A DNA stretch of 52,367 bases, taken from the NCBI GenBank assembly GCA_036262515.1, contig DATAIT010000116.1, forward strand, positions 1-52,367, written 5' to 3'. Both the position numbers and the translations under genes were made by a program. Positions 1 through 8,270 of this stretch are shown here, piece by piece. The notes beneath the pieces were generated by a model. It saw only the letters and a list, made by a program, of their open reading frames with translations. It had not been told where the DNA came from and did not search any database. This DNA is from Acidimicrobiales bacterium. Lineage in GTDB: Bacteria > Actinomycetota > Acidimicrobiia > Acidimicrobiales > GCA-2861595. The stretch's first letter is position 1; each line of letters opens with the position of its first letter.

Positions 1-11
1 TCCGGCTCGCG

Positions 12-55
12 TCCAGCCACCTTCCAGCGGGCTCACAGCATCCTCCCAGGGTGGG
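12..55 (+). promoter_or_regulatory. 11-bp-periodic direct repeats, probable response-regulator operator
   Basis: Four consecutive 11-bp units (12-22, 23-33, 34-44, 45-55) each carry CAG at the same place, followed in the first three by CT at the unit end. OmpR/PhoB-family regulators bind tandem 11-bp half sites, so this is a plausible autoregulatory operator for the response regulator starting at 87. No clear -10 was identified. The repeats are seen directly; the regulator that binds them is inferred. Confidence 0.5.
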
Positions 56-86
56 GTGGGAACATCGTCGCCATGAGGGTGCCCCG

Positions 87-785
87 ATGACCGCCACCAC
101 CACCGACCGCAAGAGCCGGGTCCTCGTCGTCGACGACGAGGAGAACATCACGTTCCTGCTCGATTCCGCCCTGCGCCACTTCGGCTTCGAGGTCAAGGTG
201 ACCGGCAACGGGCGCGACGCCCTGCGCGAGGTCGAGCGCTTCAACCCCGACGTGATGCTGCTCGACGTGATGCTGCCCGACCTCGACGGGTTCGAGATCG
301 TGCGGCGGCTGCGCACCGACGGCCAGAAGGTGCCGGTGCTCTTCCTCACCGCCCGCGACGCCGTCGACGACAAGGTGCGCGGCCTCACCCTCGGCGGCGA
401 CGACTACGTGACCAAGCCGTTCAGCCTGGAGGAGGTGGTCGCCCGCCTCCAGGTGATCCTGCGCCGCCAGGGCGTCGGCACGAGCTCCTCGCGCCTGGGC
501 CTCGCCGATCTCGAGATGGACGACGACGCCCACGTCGTGCGGCGGGCCGGTCAGGTCATCGACCTGTCGCCCACGGAGTACAACCTCCTGCGCTTCCTGC
601 TGCTCAACGCCGGCCGGGTGCTGTCGCGGAACCAGATCCTCGACCATGTCTGGCAGTACGACTTCGGCGGTCATGCCACGGTCGTCGAGACCTACGTCAG
701 CTACCTGCGCAAGAAGATCGACACGCTGGGGCCGCCCCTCATCCACACCGTGCGCGGCGTCGGCTACACCGCCCGGGTCTCCTGA
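87..785 (+). CDS. OmpR-family two-component response regulator
   Basis: This is a 232-residue DNA-binding response regulator. The receiver domain (about residues 10-122) has the acidic pair in VVDDEEN, the phosphoacceptor Asp60 in LLDVMLPDLDG and the conserved Lys in VTKPFSLEE. The C-terminal part (about 135-232) is a winged helix ending in HTVRGVGYTAR, typical of OmpR/PhoB proteins. ATG 87 was chosen over an in-frame upstream codon at 51 because the protein then begins just before the receiver fold and GAGGGTG lies a few bases upstream. The stop overlaps the start of the kinase gene by one base (TGATG), so the two are translationally coupled. It resembles MprA/TcrA-type actinobacterial regulators; the stimulus cannot be read from the sequence. 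Confidence 0.93.
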   Translation: MTATTTDRKSRVLVVDDEENITFLLDSALRHFGFEVKVTGNGRDALREVERFNPDVMLLDVMLPDLDGFEIVRRLRTDGQKVPVLFLTARDAVDDKVRGLTLGGDDYVTKPFSLEEVVARLQVILRRQGVGTSSSRLGLADLEMDDDAHVVRRAGQVIDLSPTEYNLLRFLLLNAGRVLSRNQILDHVWQYDFGGHATVVETYVSYLRKKIDTLGPPLIHTVRGVGYTARVS

Positions 786-2284
786 TGTCGCTGCGGCGGC
801 GACTGCTCGCCGGTCTCGTCGGCGTCGCCGCCGTGCTCATCGTCACCAACGTGGTGCTGTCCAGCACCATCCAGCGTTTCCTGCTCGACCGGCTCGACCG
901 CCAGCTGGTGGACGTGGCATCGCGCCCGGTGTTCCGCGGCGACGGTCGTCGACCGGGCGGCGGCCCCGGCGGGGGTGGTGGGCACGACTGGCTGTCGAAC
1001 GACGAGCCGACGCTGAGCGAGTACTTCATCGCCGTCGGGGACCCGAACGCCGATGCGCTCACCCCGCTGAGCTCGGCGTTCTTCGACGAGAGCGAGGCGC
1101 CGCGCCTGCGGCGCAGCCAGCTCCTGTCCAACCTCACCTCGCAGGACGCCGCGCCGCACCCGTTCACGACCGGGGCGCTCGAGGGCCGCGCCCGCTGGCG
1201 TCTGGTCGCGGTGGAGGACCCCCGCTTCGGCGCCACGGTGGTGGGCATCAGCCTGGAGGACGTCGACAAGACGATCGAGCGCATCCGCCTGGTGCAGGTC
1301 TTCGGCACGCTCGCCGTGCTGGCCGCCCTCGGTCTCGTGTCGTGGTGGATGCTGCGCCTGGGCGTCCACCCGATCGAGGACATGGCTCGTACCGCCGACG
1401 CCATCGCCGCCGGCGATCTGTCGCAGCGGGTCGAGCACCCGGGCGAGCGCACGGAGGCGGGCCGTCTCGGCGTGGCCCTGAACTCCATGCTCGGGCGGAT
1501 CGAGGAGGCCTTCCACGCCCGCGAGGCCTCGGAGGAGCGGGTGCGGAGGTTCGCGGCCGACGCCTCCCACGAGCTGCGGACGCCGCTCACGTCGATCCAG
1601 GGCTACGCAGAGCTGTGGCGGGCCGGCGGCCTGCGCGACGACGGCGAGCTGGGCGAGGCGATGCGGCGCATGGAGCAGGAGGCCACCCGCATGGGCGCGC
1701 TGGTGGAGGACCTGCTCGCGCTGGCCCGGCTGGACCAGCGCCGACCAATGGAGATGGGCCAGGTACGCCTCCACGACATCACGGGCGACGCCGTGCGGGA
1801 CGCCCGAGCGGTGGAGCCGGACCGCCCGATCGAGCTGGTCGTCACGCCCGTCACCGTCCGGGGCGACGAGATGCGGCTGCGCCAGGTGGTCGCCAACCTG
1901 CTGGCCAACGTGCGGGCCCACACACCGGCGGGCACACCCGTGCGGGTCACCGTCGGCACCGACGGGGTCCAGGCGAGAATCGACGTGGCCGACCAGGGGC
2001 CCGGCCTCGAGCCCGAGGTGGCGGCCAAGGTCTTCGAGCGGTTCTTCCGGGCGGACAAGTCCCGTGCCCGCGCCCGCGGGGGCAGCGGTCTCGGCCTGTC
2101 CATCGTCGCCGCCATCGCCGAGGCCCACGGCGGCCGGGCCGTCGTGTCGTCCGTCGTCGGGAAGGGCAGCACCTTCTCGGTCCTGCTGCCGGTGGCCGCC
2201 TCGCCACCGGAGGCGGGGCCACCGCTCCCGGACGGCGCCGCCGTGCCCGCCGCCCCCCCGCAAGAGGACCCTGTCCACCACTGA
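785..2284 (+). CDS. Membrane sensor histidine kinase
   Basis: This 499-residue kinase is the partner of the upstream regulator. It has a transmembrane helix near residues 8-28, an extracytoplasmic domain that includes a Gly/Pro-rich stretch, a second helix near 173-193, and a HAMP region (MARTADAIAAGDLSQRV). The dimerisation and phosphoacceptor helix has His262 in DASHELRTPLTSIQGY. The ATPase domain has an N box, DQGPGLEP and GGSGLGLSIV. The C-terminal tail is Pro/Ala-rich. The gene shares one base with the regulator gene, which makes a two-gene operon; the YceI-like gene 34 bp downstream may be a third member. The family is certain; the signal is unknown. Confidence 0.93.
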   Translation: MSLRRRLLAGLVGVAAVLIVTNVVLSSTIQRFLLDRLDRQLVDVASRPVFRGDGRRPGGGPGGGGGHDWLSNDEPTLSEYFIAVGDPNADALTPLSSAFFDESEAPRLRRSQLLSNLTSQDAAPHPFTTGALEGRARWRLVAVEDPRFGATVVGISLEDVDKTIERIRLVQVFGTLAVLAALGLVSWWMLRLGVHPIEDMARTADAIAAGDLSQRVEHPGERTEAGRLGVALNSMLGRIEEAFHAREASEERVRRFAADASHELRTPLTSIQGYAELWRAGGLRDDGELGEAMRRMEQEATRMGALVEDLLALARLDQRRPMEMGQVRLHDITGDAVRDARAVEPDRPIELVVTPVTVRGDEMRLRQVVANLLANVRAHTPAGTPVRVTVGTDGVQARIDVADQGPGLEPEVAAKVFERFFRADKSRARARGGSGLGLSIVAAIAEAHGGRAVVSSVVGKGSTFSVLLPVAASPPEAGPPLPDGAAVPAAPPQEDPVHH

Positions 2285-2318
2285 GTCGCCCGGGCGGGCG
2301 AGCCTCGAAGGAGTTCTG

Positions 2319-3053
2319 ATGCGCAAGAGCTGGATGAAGCTGGCCATCGCCGTGCCGGCCGTCCTCGTGGTGCTGGTTACGGCCGGCACGTGGGTGTACC
2401 TGAACCTCATCAAGGACGATCCGCCCGACCGGCTCACGCTCCACGGCGGGACGAGCACCGACCCCTCGGCCGGCACTACGGCGGCGGCGGGTGACGGCAC
2501 GGACACGGCGGCGGACGGCTCCGACGCGGAATCGGGTATCGACGGCACGTGGAAGGTGGTATCGGGCAGCCGGGCCGGCTACCGGGTCAAGGAGATCCTG
2601 TTCGGCCAGAGCGCCGAGGCGGTGGGGCGCACCGACGACGTCACGGGCACGATCGCCATCGAGGGCAGCACCGTCACCAGGGGCTCGTTCACCGTCGACA
2701 TGACCACGGTGGCGAGCGACGAGAGCCGGCGGGACAACCAGTTCCGGACCCGGATCATGAACGTGTCGGCCTACCCGACGTCCACCTTCGAGCTGAGCGA
2801 GCCGATCAGCCTGGCGTCCGTCCCGGAGGACGGCACCGAGGTGGGCGTGAAGGCGACGGGCCGCCTCACCTTGCGGGGCACGACCAAGGAGGTCACGGTG
2901 GCGCTCCAGGCGCAGCGCTCGGGCTCGAGCATCAAGGTGGCCGGGTCGGTGCCGGTCGTGTTCGAGGAGTGGGGGATCCCCAACCCGAGCTTCGGCCCGG
3001 CGGACACCGAGGACAACGGCGAGCTGGAGTTCCTGCTGGTGCTCGGGCGCTGA
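2319..3053 (+). CDS. Membrane-anchored YceI-family lipid-binding protein
   Basis: This 244-residue protein has one N-terminal transmembrane helix (about residues 7-27), a low-complexity Thr/Ala/Gly/Asp linker, and a YceI-like domain from about residue 73. The domain signature is the start DGTWKVVSGSRAGYRVKE, the middle VDMTTVASDESRRDNQFR and the end in VVFEEWGIPNPSFGP. YceI domains form lipocalin-like barrels that bind polyisoprenoid lipids, so a role in envelope lipid handling outside the membrane is likely. AAGGAG sits six bases before ATG 2319, which sets the start. Its position behind the two-component genes suggests it is a target or accessory of that system (inference). Confidence 0.85.
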   Translation: MRKSWMKLAIAVPAVLVVLVTAGTWVYLNLIKDDPPDRLTLHGGTSTDPSAGTTAAAGDGTDTAADGSDAESGIDGTWKVVSGSRAGYRVKEILFGQSAEAVGRTDDVTGTIAIEGSTVTRGSFTVDMTTVASDESRRDNQFRTRIMNVSAYPTSTFELSEPISLASVPEDGTEVGVKATGRLTLRGTTKEVTVALQAQRSGSSIKVAGSVPVVFEEWGIPNPSFGPADTEDNGELEFLLVLGR

Positions 3054-3131
3054 CCCGTCCCGCCGGTGGCCGGCTCGCACGCCGCCACCGCCGATGTGAC
3101 GATCGCCCTCCTGTCGGGGAACACTGACAGG

Positions 3132-4613
3132 GTGAGAACAGCGCGTCGGGTGTTGTGGCCCAAGACCATCGACTCCCTCGACGAGTACGTGGCCCGTAGG
3201 GGCGGCGCCGGCCTCGAGGCGGCCCGGAAGAAGACGGCGGAGCAGCTGATCAAGGAGCTCGAGGACTCGGGCCTGCGGGGCCGAGGCGGGGCCGGGTTCC
3301 CCACCGGGCGCAAGTGGCGCACCATGGTCGAGAACCGGTCGACGGCCGAGCCCACCACGGTGGTGGTGAACGGCGCCGAGGGCGAGCCGGGCACGTTCAA
3401 GGATCGTTCGATCATCCGGCGCTGCCCCTACCACGTCATCGAGGGAGCGCTCATCGCCGCGCTGGCCGTCGGGGCCGACCACATCGTGTTCGGGCTCAAG
3501 CGCTCGTTCCAGCGCGAGGTGGCCCGGGTGCGCTCCGCCATCGAGGAGGTCAAGGCGGCCGGATGGGCCGAGGGCGTGACCATCGAGGTGTTCGAAGGCC
3601 CCGACGAGTACCTGTACGGCGAGGAGACGGCGCTGCTCGAGGCCATCGACGGCCGGTTCCCCTTCCCCCGCCTGGCACCACCGTTCCGCCGGGGCGTGGA
3701 GCGCCATGCCCAGCGCGTCGGGGGCAGTGCGGCGGGCTCCGGCGTGTCCTCGCGCGTCGAGCTGGCCGGGCCCCAGGACGAGCTCGTCGCCCCGCCGGCG
3801 CTCGTCGACAACGTGGAGACCCTCGCCAACGTCCCGCGGATCATCGCCCGGGGTGCGGGCTGGTTCCGCACGCTCGGGACCGAGCAGTCGCCCGGCACCA
3901 TCACCGTCACCGTCACCGGCGCGTCCCGGCGTCACGGCGTGGACGAGGTGATGATGGGCACCACGCTTCGCAAGGTGATCCAGATGGTGGGCGGCGGGGC
4001 ACGCCGGGGTCACCGCATCAAGGGGGTGCTGCCCGGCGTGGCCAATGGGATCGTCCCGGCCGAGCTGCTGGACACACCCGTCACCTACGAGGACATGGCC
4101 GCCATAGGCAGCGGGGTCGGATCGGGCGGCTTCATCGTCCTCGACGACACGGTCGACATGCCCGCGCTGGCCGCCGGCGTGTCGCGCTTTCTCGGCGTGG
4201 AGAGCTGCGGGCAGTGCACGCCGTGCAAGCTCGGCGGCCTGGAGCTGTCGGAGCTGCTGCGCAAGGTGAGCCTTTCCGACGCGGCCGAGCACGATCTCGA
4301 GCTGGTCGGCACGCGGGCCGGCACCGTGTCGGACCGGGCCCGGTGCTATCTCGCCCACCAGCACCAGGTCGTCATGCAGAGCCTCCTCCAGCGATACGGG
4401 AAGGAGTTCGACGCCCACGTGGCCGGCACCATCGGGCCCATCGAGCCCTATCTCATCGCCGAGCTGGTCGACATCGAGGACGGCGTCGCCCATGTCGACG
4501 AGCACTTCCTCGAGAAGCAGCCGGACTGGTCGTTCGACGAATCGTCCACCGGGAAGAACCCGGCCGACCGGCTCGGCCAGAACCGTTTCGGTGAATGGAC
4601 GTTCCGTCCCTGA
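3132..4613 (+). CDS. Stand-alone NuoF-like NADH-binding flavoprotein
   Basis: This protein (493 residues from GTG 3132) belongs to the 51-kDa NADH dehydrogenase subunit family (NuoF, HoxF, formate dehydrogenase beta). The signatures are RGRGGAGFPTGRKW (NADH/FMN site), NGAEGEPGTFKDR, an SLBB-like segment around GTTLRKVIQMVGG, and the iron-sulfur ligands ESCGQCTPCK near residue 359, with the fourth Cys about 45 residues later in ARCYLAHQH. It therefore should bind NADH, FMN and one [4Fe-4S] cluster. No nuoE, nuoG or other Complex I gene is nearby; citrate synthase follows after 37 bp. In-frame GTG codons at 3066 and 3096 are alternative starts; 3132 fits where family members usually begin, but no strong ribosome site decides it. 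Confidence 0.85.
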   Translation: MRTARRVLWPKTIDSLDEYVARRGGAGLEAARKKTAEQLIKELEDSGLRGRGGAGFPTGRKWRTMVENRSTAEPTTVVVNGAEGEPGTFKDRSIIRRCPYHVIEGALIAALAVGADHIVFGLKRSFQREVARVRSAIEEVKAAGWAEGVTIEVFEGPDEYLYGEETALLEAIDGRFPFPRLAPPFRRGVERHAQRVGGSAAGSGVSSRVELAGPQDELVAPPALVDNVETLANVPRIIARGAGWFRTLGTEQSPGTITVTVTGASRRHGVDEVMMGTTLRKVIQMVGGGARRGHRIKGVLPGVANGIVPAELLDTPVTYEDMAAIGSGVGSGGFIVLDDTVDMPALAAGVSRFLGVESCGQCTPCKLGGLELSELLRKVSLSDAAEHDLELVGTRAGTVSDRARCYLAHQHQVVMQSLLQRYGKEFDAHVAGTIGPIEPYLIAELVDIEDGVAHVDEHFLEKQPDWSFDESSTGKNPADRLGQNRFGEWTFRP

Positions 4614-4636
4614 ACAGGCCCCGGTCGCCGCGGCGC

Positions 4637-4642
4637 TAGCGT
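4637..4642 (+). promoter_or_regulatory. TAGCGT -10-type hexamer before gltA
   Basis: TAGCGT lies eight bases before GTG 4651. Because CTGGAGG also precedes the start, the transcript could be either leaderless or very short with a ribosome site. It is one of several TANNNT hexamers at this distance in the window. Confidence 0.4.
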
Positions 4643-4650
4643 CTGGAGGC

Positions 4651-5925
4651 GTGGCGGCCGAATCCATCACGATCACCGACAACCGAACGGGGGAGTCCTT
4701 CGAGATCCCGATCGTGCACGGCGGGGTGGCCTCGGACCGGTGGCGCAAGGCGCTGCCCGACGTGATGTTCCACGATCCCGGGTTCATGGCGACCAGCGCC
4801 TGCGAGAGCGCCATCACCTACCTCGACGGCGACGCCGGGGTCCTCCGCTACCGCGGCTACCCGATCGAGCAGCTGGCCGAGCGCTCGACCTACCTCGAGG
4901 TGGCGTACCTCCTGCTCCAAGGTGAGCTGCCCACGGCCGACCAGTTCGACGAGTGGGTGAAGGACATCACCTACCACACGTTCATCCACGAGAACGTGCG
5001 GAAGCGCTTCCTCGAAGGCTTCCATTACGACGCCCACCCCATGGGCATGCTGGTCTCGGCGGTCGCCGCCCTGTCCACCTTCTATGCCGACGCCAAGGCC
5101 ATCCACGAGACGGCCAACCGCCAGAAGCAGATCGTCCGTCTCATCGCCAAGATGCCCACCTTGGCGGCCGCCGCCCATCGCTTCTCCGTCGGGATGCCCT
5201 TCGTCTACCCGGACAACTCGCTCGCCTTCACCGCCAACTTCCTCTCGATGATGTGGAAGGTCGCCGAACCGCGCTTCGCCGCCAACCCGGCCCTCGCCCA
5301 CGCCCTCGACGTGCTGTTCATCCTCCATGCCGACCACGAGCAGAACTGCTCCACCACGGCCATGCGCACCGTGGGCTCCTCCCACGCCGATCCCTACTCG
5401 GCGTGCGCGGCGGCGTGTGCCGCGCTGTACGGCCCTCGCCACGGCGGCGCCAACGAGGCGGTCATCCGGATGCTCACCGAGATCGGCTCGCTGGAGAACG
5501 TGCCCGCGTTCCTCCAGAGCGTGAAATCCGGCAAGGGCCACCGGCTGCAGGGCTTCGGCCACCGCGTCTACAAGAGCTACGACCCGAGGGCGAGGATCGT
5601 CAAGCAGGTCGCCGACGAGGTCTTCGAGGTCACCGGAAAGAACCCGCTGCTCGACATCGCGCTGAAGCTGGAGGAGGCGGCGCTGTCGGACGAGTACTTC
5701 ATCTCCCGTCGCCTGTACCCGAACGTCGACTTCTACTCGGGCCTGATCTACCAGGCGATGGGTTTCCCCATCGAGATGTTCCCGGTGTTGTTCGCCATCC
5801 CGCGTACCTCGGGCTGGCTGGCCCACTGGGTGGAGCTGCTGGACCAGGACGCGAAGATCGCCCGTCCGCGCCAGCTCTACGTGGGAGCGAGCGAGCGCGA
5901 CTACGTGGCCATGGCCGACCGCTAG
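4651..5925 (+). CDS. gltA: Citrate synthase
   Basis: This 424-residue enzyme condenses acetyl-CoA and oxaloacetate to citrate at the entry of the TCA cycle. Family signatures are DGDAGVLRYRGYPIEQL near the N-terminus, the active-site His in HADHEQNCSTT, GPRHGGANEAV, the second catalytic His in GFGHRVYKSYDPRA, and the catalytic Asp in PNVDFYSGLIYQ. Length matches hexameric bacterial type II synthases. GTG 4651 is directly preceded by CTGGAGG and gives the usual start (AAESITITDN, then the beta-rich N-terminal domain). A sigma factor gene starts six bases after the stop. Confidence 0.96.
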   Translation: MAAESITITDNRTGESFEIPIVHGGVASDRWRKALPDVMFHDPGFMATSACESAITYLDGDAGVLRYRGYPIEQLAERSTYLEVAYLLLQGELPTADQFDEWVKDITYHTFIHENVRKRFLEGFHYDAHPMGMLVSAVAALSTFYADAKAIHETANRQKQIVRLIAKMPTLAAAAHRFSVGMPFVYPDNSLAFTANFLSMMWKVAEPRFAANPALAHALDVLFILHADHEQNCSTTAMRTVGSSHADPYSACAAACAALYGPRHGGANEAVIRMLTEIGSLENVPAFLQSVKSGKGHRLQGFGHRVYKSYDPRARIVKQVADEVFEVTGKNPLLDIALKLEEAALSDEYFISRRLYPNVDFYSGLIYQAMGFPIEMFPVLFAIPRTSGWLAHWVELLDQDAKIARPRQLYVGASERDYVAMADR

Positions 5926-5931
5926 CGCTCC

Positions 5932-6429
5932 GTGGTCTCGGCGGCGGAGGCTTACGGGAGCCTCGCGCCAGCGGTGCTCGGGTACCTGCGGGCGCAGCGC
6001 GCCCCCGACCCCGAGGACATCCTGGGCGAGGTGTTCCTCCAGGTCGCCCGCGACCTCCCGCGCTTCCGGGGTGACGACGCGGCACTGCGGCGCTGGGTGT
6101 TCTCCATCGCCCACAACCGCCTGCTCGACGCCAGGCGGCGCGAGGCCCGCCGCCCGAGGCTCGTCGACCGGGCCGTCCCCGACGTCGCCACCCCGCCGCC
6201 GGCCGATCCGCTCGATCCCGCCCTGGTCGCCGCCCTCGCCGAGCTCACGCCCGAGCAGCGGGAGGTCGTCGTCCTGCGCTTCGTCGCCGACCTCCCCCTG
6301 GCCGACGTGGCCAAGATCACCTCGCGCCGGGTCGGCGCGGTCAAGGCCATGCAGCGCCGGGCCCTCGAGGCGCTCGAACGCGCGCTGGCGTCGCCGGAAG
6401 AGGAGAACGCGCCGCCGGTCGTATCCTGA
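5932..6429 (+). CDS. ECF-type RNA polymerase sigma factor
   Basis: This 165-residue protein has sigma region 2 (PEDILGEVFLQVARDLPRF followed by LRRWVFSIAHNRLLDARRR) and region 4 (LTPEQREVVVLRFVADLPLADV, then a helix-turn-helix ending in VGAVKAMQRRALEALERAL). It is a short extracytoplasmic-function-type sigma factor that lacks region 3. GTG 5932 is only six bases behind gltA, so it is probably co-transcribed with it. The next gene, 29 bp downstream, encodes a membrane protein that sits where an anti-sigma factor is expected. Its promoters and signal are unknown. Confidence 0.88.
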   Translation: MVSAAEAYGSLAPAVLGYLRAQRAPDPEDILGEVFLQVARDLPRFRGDDAALRRWVFSIAHNRLLDARRREARRPRLVDRAVPDVATPPPADPLDPALVAALAELTPEQREVVVLRFVADLPLADVAKITSRRVGAVKAMQRRALEALERALASPEEENAPPVVS

Positions 6430-6458
6430 CCGGTCCCCGCGGCGCTTACTCCTGCATC

Positions 6459-7259
6459 ATGGGAACTCACGATGAAGACGCCATCGTCGGCCGGCTCCGC
6501 TCGCTCGGGACCCAGGCCGTCGACCCCGAGGTGGCCGAGCGCCACGCCTCGTACCTGACGGCCGCCGCCCCGGTCGCCCCCCATCGGCGCATGCGGCCGC
6601 TCATGGCCGGAGCGATGCTGGCAGGCGCCGTGCTCGGCGGCACGGGGCTGGCCGCCGCCCTTCCGGGCTCCCTGCCCGAGCAGGCCGGATCGGTGGCCAA
6701 GAGCGCCCTGGCCGCCGTGAACCTGGTCGACGACGAGGAATCCTCGAAGTCCGAGCACGCCAAGAACGACGCGGCCAAGGCGGCCCACGCCACCGACACC
6801 GACGGCCCGGGCAAGGTCGAGCGGTTCCTGGAAGGCTGCACGACCGGAACGCCTCCTGCGGCGTTCGTCGGCAATCACGGCCAGTACGTCAAGGCGCACC
6901 CGGACGACCCGGCCACCGCCGACGTGAACGAGCGCCAGGTCGCCGCCGACTCCGATTGCGGCAAGCCGATGAGCGCCCTGGCTGGGGACGAGTCCGACGA
7001 GAAGGCCGACACCGACGAGACCGAGAGCGGGACCGACGAGGGCGCCGGCAAGCCCGCGGACGCAGGCCGGCCCGACAGTCCCGGGAAGTCCGAGGAGGAG
7101 CACCCGCCGGCCACCGCGGCCAAGGAACAGGGCTCCGAGCACCGCAGCACCGACACCGGCGACTCCGGCGATGCCGGCAAGGCCGACGAGCATCGACCCG
7201 AGGGTGTCGGTCCGTCCACCACGTCGTCGACGAGCACCACGTCCACGACCGCAGGCTGA
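6459..7259 (+). CDS. Single-pass membrane protein, possible partner of the sigma factor
   Basis: No known family was recognised in this 266-residue protein. The N-terminus (about 1-45) is short and charged (DAIVGRLRSLGTQAVDPEVA), followed by one hydrophobic segment near residues 47-66. The rest is predicted to be outside the cell: a Lys/Asp/Glu/Ala-rich stretch, a small region with two Cys (CTTGTPPAAFVGNHGQYV and ADSDCGKPMS) that could form a disulfide, and a long acidic low-complexity tail ending in a Ser/Thr run. It follows the ECF sigma gene, which is the usual place for an anti-sigma factor, but the His/Cys zinc motif of classical anti-sigma domains is absent. The role is inferred from position only. 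Confidence 0.7.
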   Translation: MGTHDEDAIVGRLRSLGTQAVDPEVAERHASYLTAAAPVAPHRRMRPLMAGAMLAGAVLGGTGLAAALPGSLPEQAGSVAKSALAAVNLVDDEESSKSEHAKNDAAKAAHATDTDGPGKVERFLEGCTTGTPPAAFVGNHGQYVKAHPDDPATADVNERQVAADSDCGKPMSALAGDESDEKADTDETESGTDEGAGKPADAGRPDSPGKSEEEHPPATAAKEQGSEHRSTDTGDSGDAGKADEHRPEGVGPSTTSSTSTTSTTAG

Positions 7260-7278
7260 GCTTCTCAGCGCACCGCAT

Positions 7279-7310
7279 ACCGCCCGGTGGCCTCCCTCCC
7301 ACCGGGCGGT
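7279..7310 (+). terminator. GC-rich hairpin after the sigma-factor operon
   Basis: A perfect 12-bp stem (7279-7290 with 7299-7310, arm ACCGCCCGGTGG) encloses an 8-base loop just behind the stop at 7259. No U-run follows, which is common for terminators in very GC-rich actinobacteria. Confidence 0.6.
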
Positions 7311-7374
7311 TGCGCGTCCGGGCGGCCACGCCGGGCGTGACCTCCGGGGCGGGCGGCGGATGCGAGGATGGCCC

Positions 7375-8232
7375 ATGGCCGCCGTCGACGCGCTGATCGA
7401 CCTGCTCGACCTCGAGGCCATCGAGGTGAACGTCTTCCGCGGGCGCAGCCCCGACGATCGGCGCCAGCGGGTGTTCGGCGGCCAGGTGGCGGGCCAGGCG
7501 TTGGTGGCGGCCGGGCGGACGGTGACCGAGGAGCGGGCCGTCCACTCCCTGCACGCGTACTTCCTGCGCCCGGGTGATCCGTCGGTACCGATCCTTTACG
7601 AGGTCGACCGCATCCGGGACGGCCGCTCGTTCACGACCCGCCGGGTCGTGGCCATCCAGCACGGGCAGGCCATCTTCAACCTGGCCGCGTCGTTCCACCT
7701 CGCCGAGGACGGCTTCGACCACCAGCTCCCGATGCCCGCGGCGCCGCCTCCGGACGCCCTTCCCACCTTCGCCGAGCGGATGGCGCCGTACCGGGACCAG
7801 CTGGGGGAGTGGTACACCCGCCCCCGTCCCATCGACATCCGCCATGTGGGCGAGCCGCCGCACGTCACCGGCGGCAGCGACCGGCGACCGCCGTGCCAGC
7901 AGGTCTGGTTCCGCGCCGACGGGCCGCTTCCGCACGACGCCCTGCTCCACGCGTGCGTCGTCACCTACGCGTCCGACATGACGCTGCTGGACTCCATCCT
8001 GCTGGCCCACGGAACGAGCTGGCTGGACCCCGACCTCATGGGTGCCAGCCTCGATCACGCCATGTGGTTCCACCGGCCCTTCCGGGCCGACGACTGGTTG
8101 CTCTACGACCAGGAGAGCCCCTCGGCCCACGGGTCGAGGGGTCTCGGTCAGGGGCGCATCTACCGCGGCGACGGAGCCCACGTCGTCTCGGTGGTGCAGG
8201 AGGGTCTGTTCCGCCTCCGAAGGCCCACGTGA
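7375..8232 (+). CDS. tesB: Acyl-CoA thioesterase II
   Basis: This 285-residue protein has a double-hotdog fold of the TesB family, which hydrolyses acyl-CoA to free fatty acid and CoA. Typical segments are FRGRSPDDRRQRVFGGQVAG at the N-terminus, HSLHAYFLRPGDP, GRSFTTRRVVAIQ, and in the second hotdog SLDHAMWFHRPF with the catalytic Asp, the Ser/Thr position in ESPSA, and the catalytic Gln in VVQEGLFR. ATG 7375 gives the standard start (AAVDALIDLLDLEAIEVN); an earlier in-frame ATG at 7357 is less likely. It appears to be a single-gene unit after the hairpin at 7279-7310. Confidence 0.93.
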   Translation: MAAVDALIDLLDLEAIEVNVFRGRSPDDRRQRVFGGQVAGQALVAAGRTVTEERAVHSLHAYFLRPGDPSVPILYEVDRIRDGRSFTTRRVVAIQHGQAIFNLAASFHLAEDGFDHQLPMPAAPPPDALPTFAERMAPYRDQLGEWYTRPRPIDIRHVGEPPHVTGGSDRRPPCQQVWFRADGPLPHDALLHACVVTYASDMTLLDSILLAHGTSWLDPDLMGASLDHAMWFHRPFRADDWLLYDQESPSAHGSRGLGQGRIYRGDGAHVVSVVQEGLFRLRRPT

Positions 8233-8256
8233 CCCAACCGGTGGCGCGGCGCTCCG

Positions 8257-8262
8257 TAGCAT
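8257..8262 (+). promoter_or_regulatory. TAGCAT -10 hexamer, leaderless-type start
   Basis: TAGCAT is followed after eight bases by ATG 8271 of the lipoprotein transglycosylase gene. No ribosome site is visible, so transcription probably starts at or next to the start codon. Confidence 0.55.
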
Positions 8263-8270
8263 GCCCGACC

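Noticed and set aside
3066-3131. Upstream start of the NuoF-like gene
   Set aside because: The 22 added residues have no family resemblance and no ribosome site supports GTG 3066; kept only as an alternative.
1947-4817. Long open frame on the minus strand opposite the YceI and NuoF-like genes
   Set aside because: Its residues are Arg/Gly/Pro/Ala-rich without domain similarity, and the plus strand carries clear conserved proteins; it is a GC-bias shadow.
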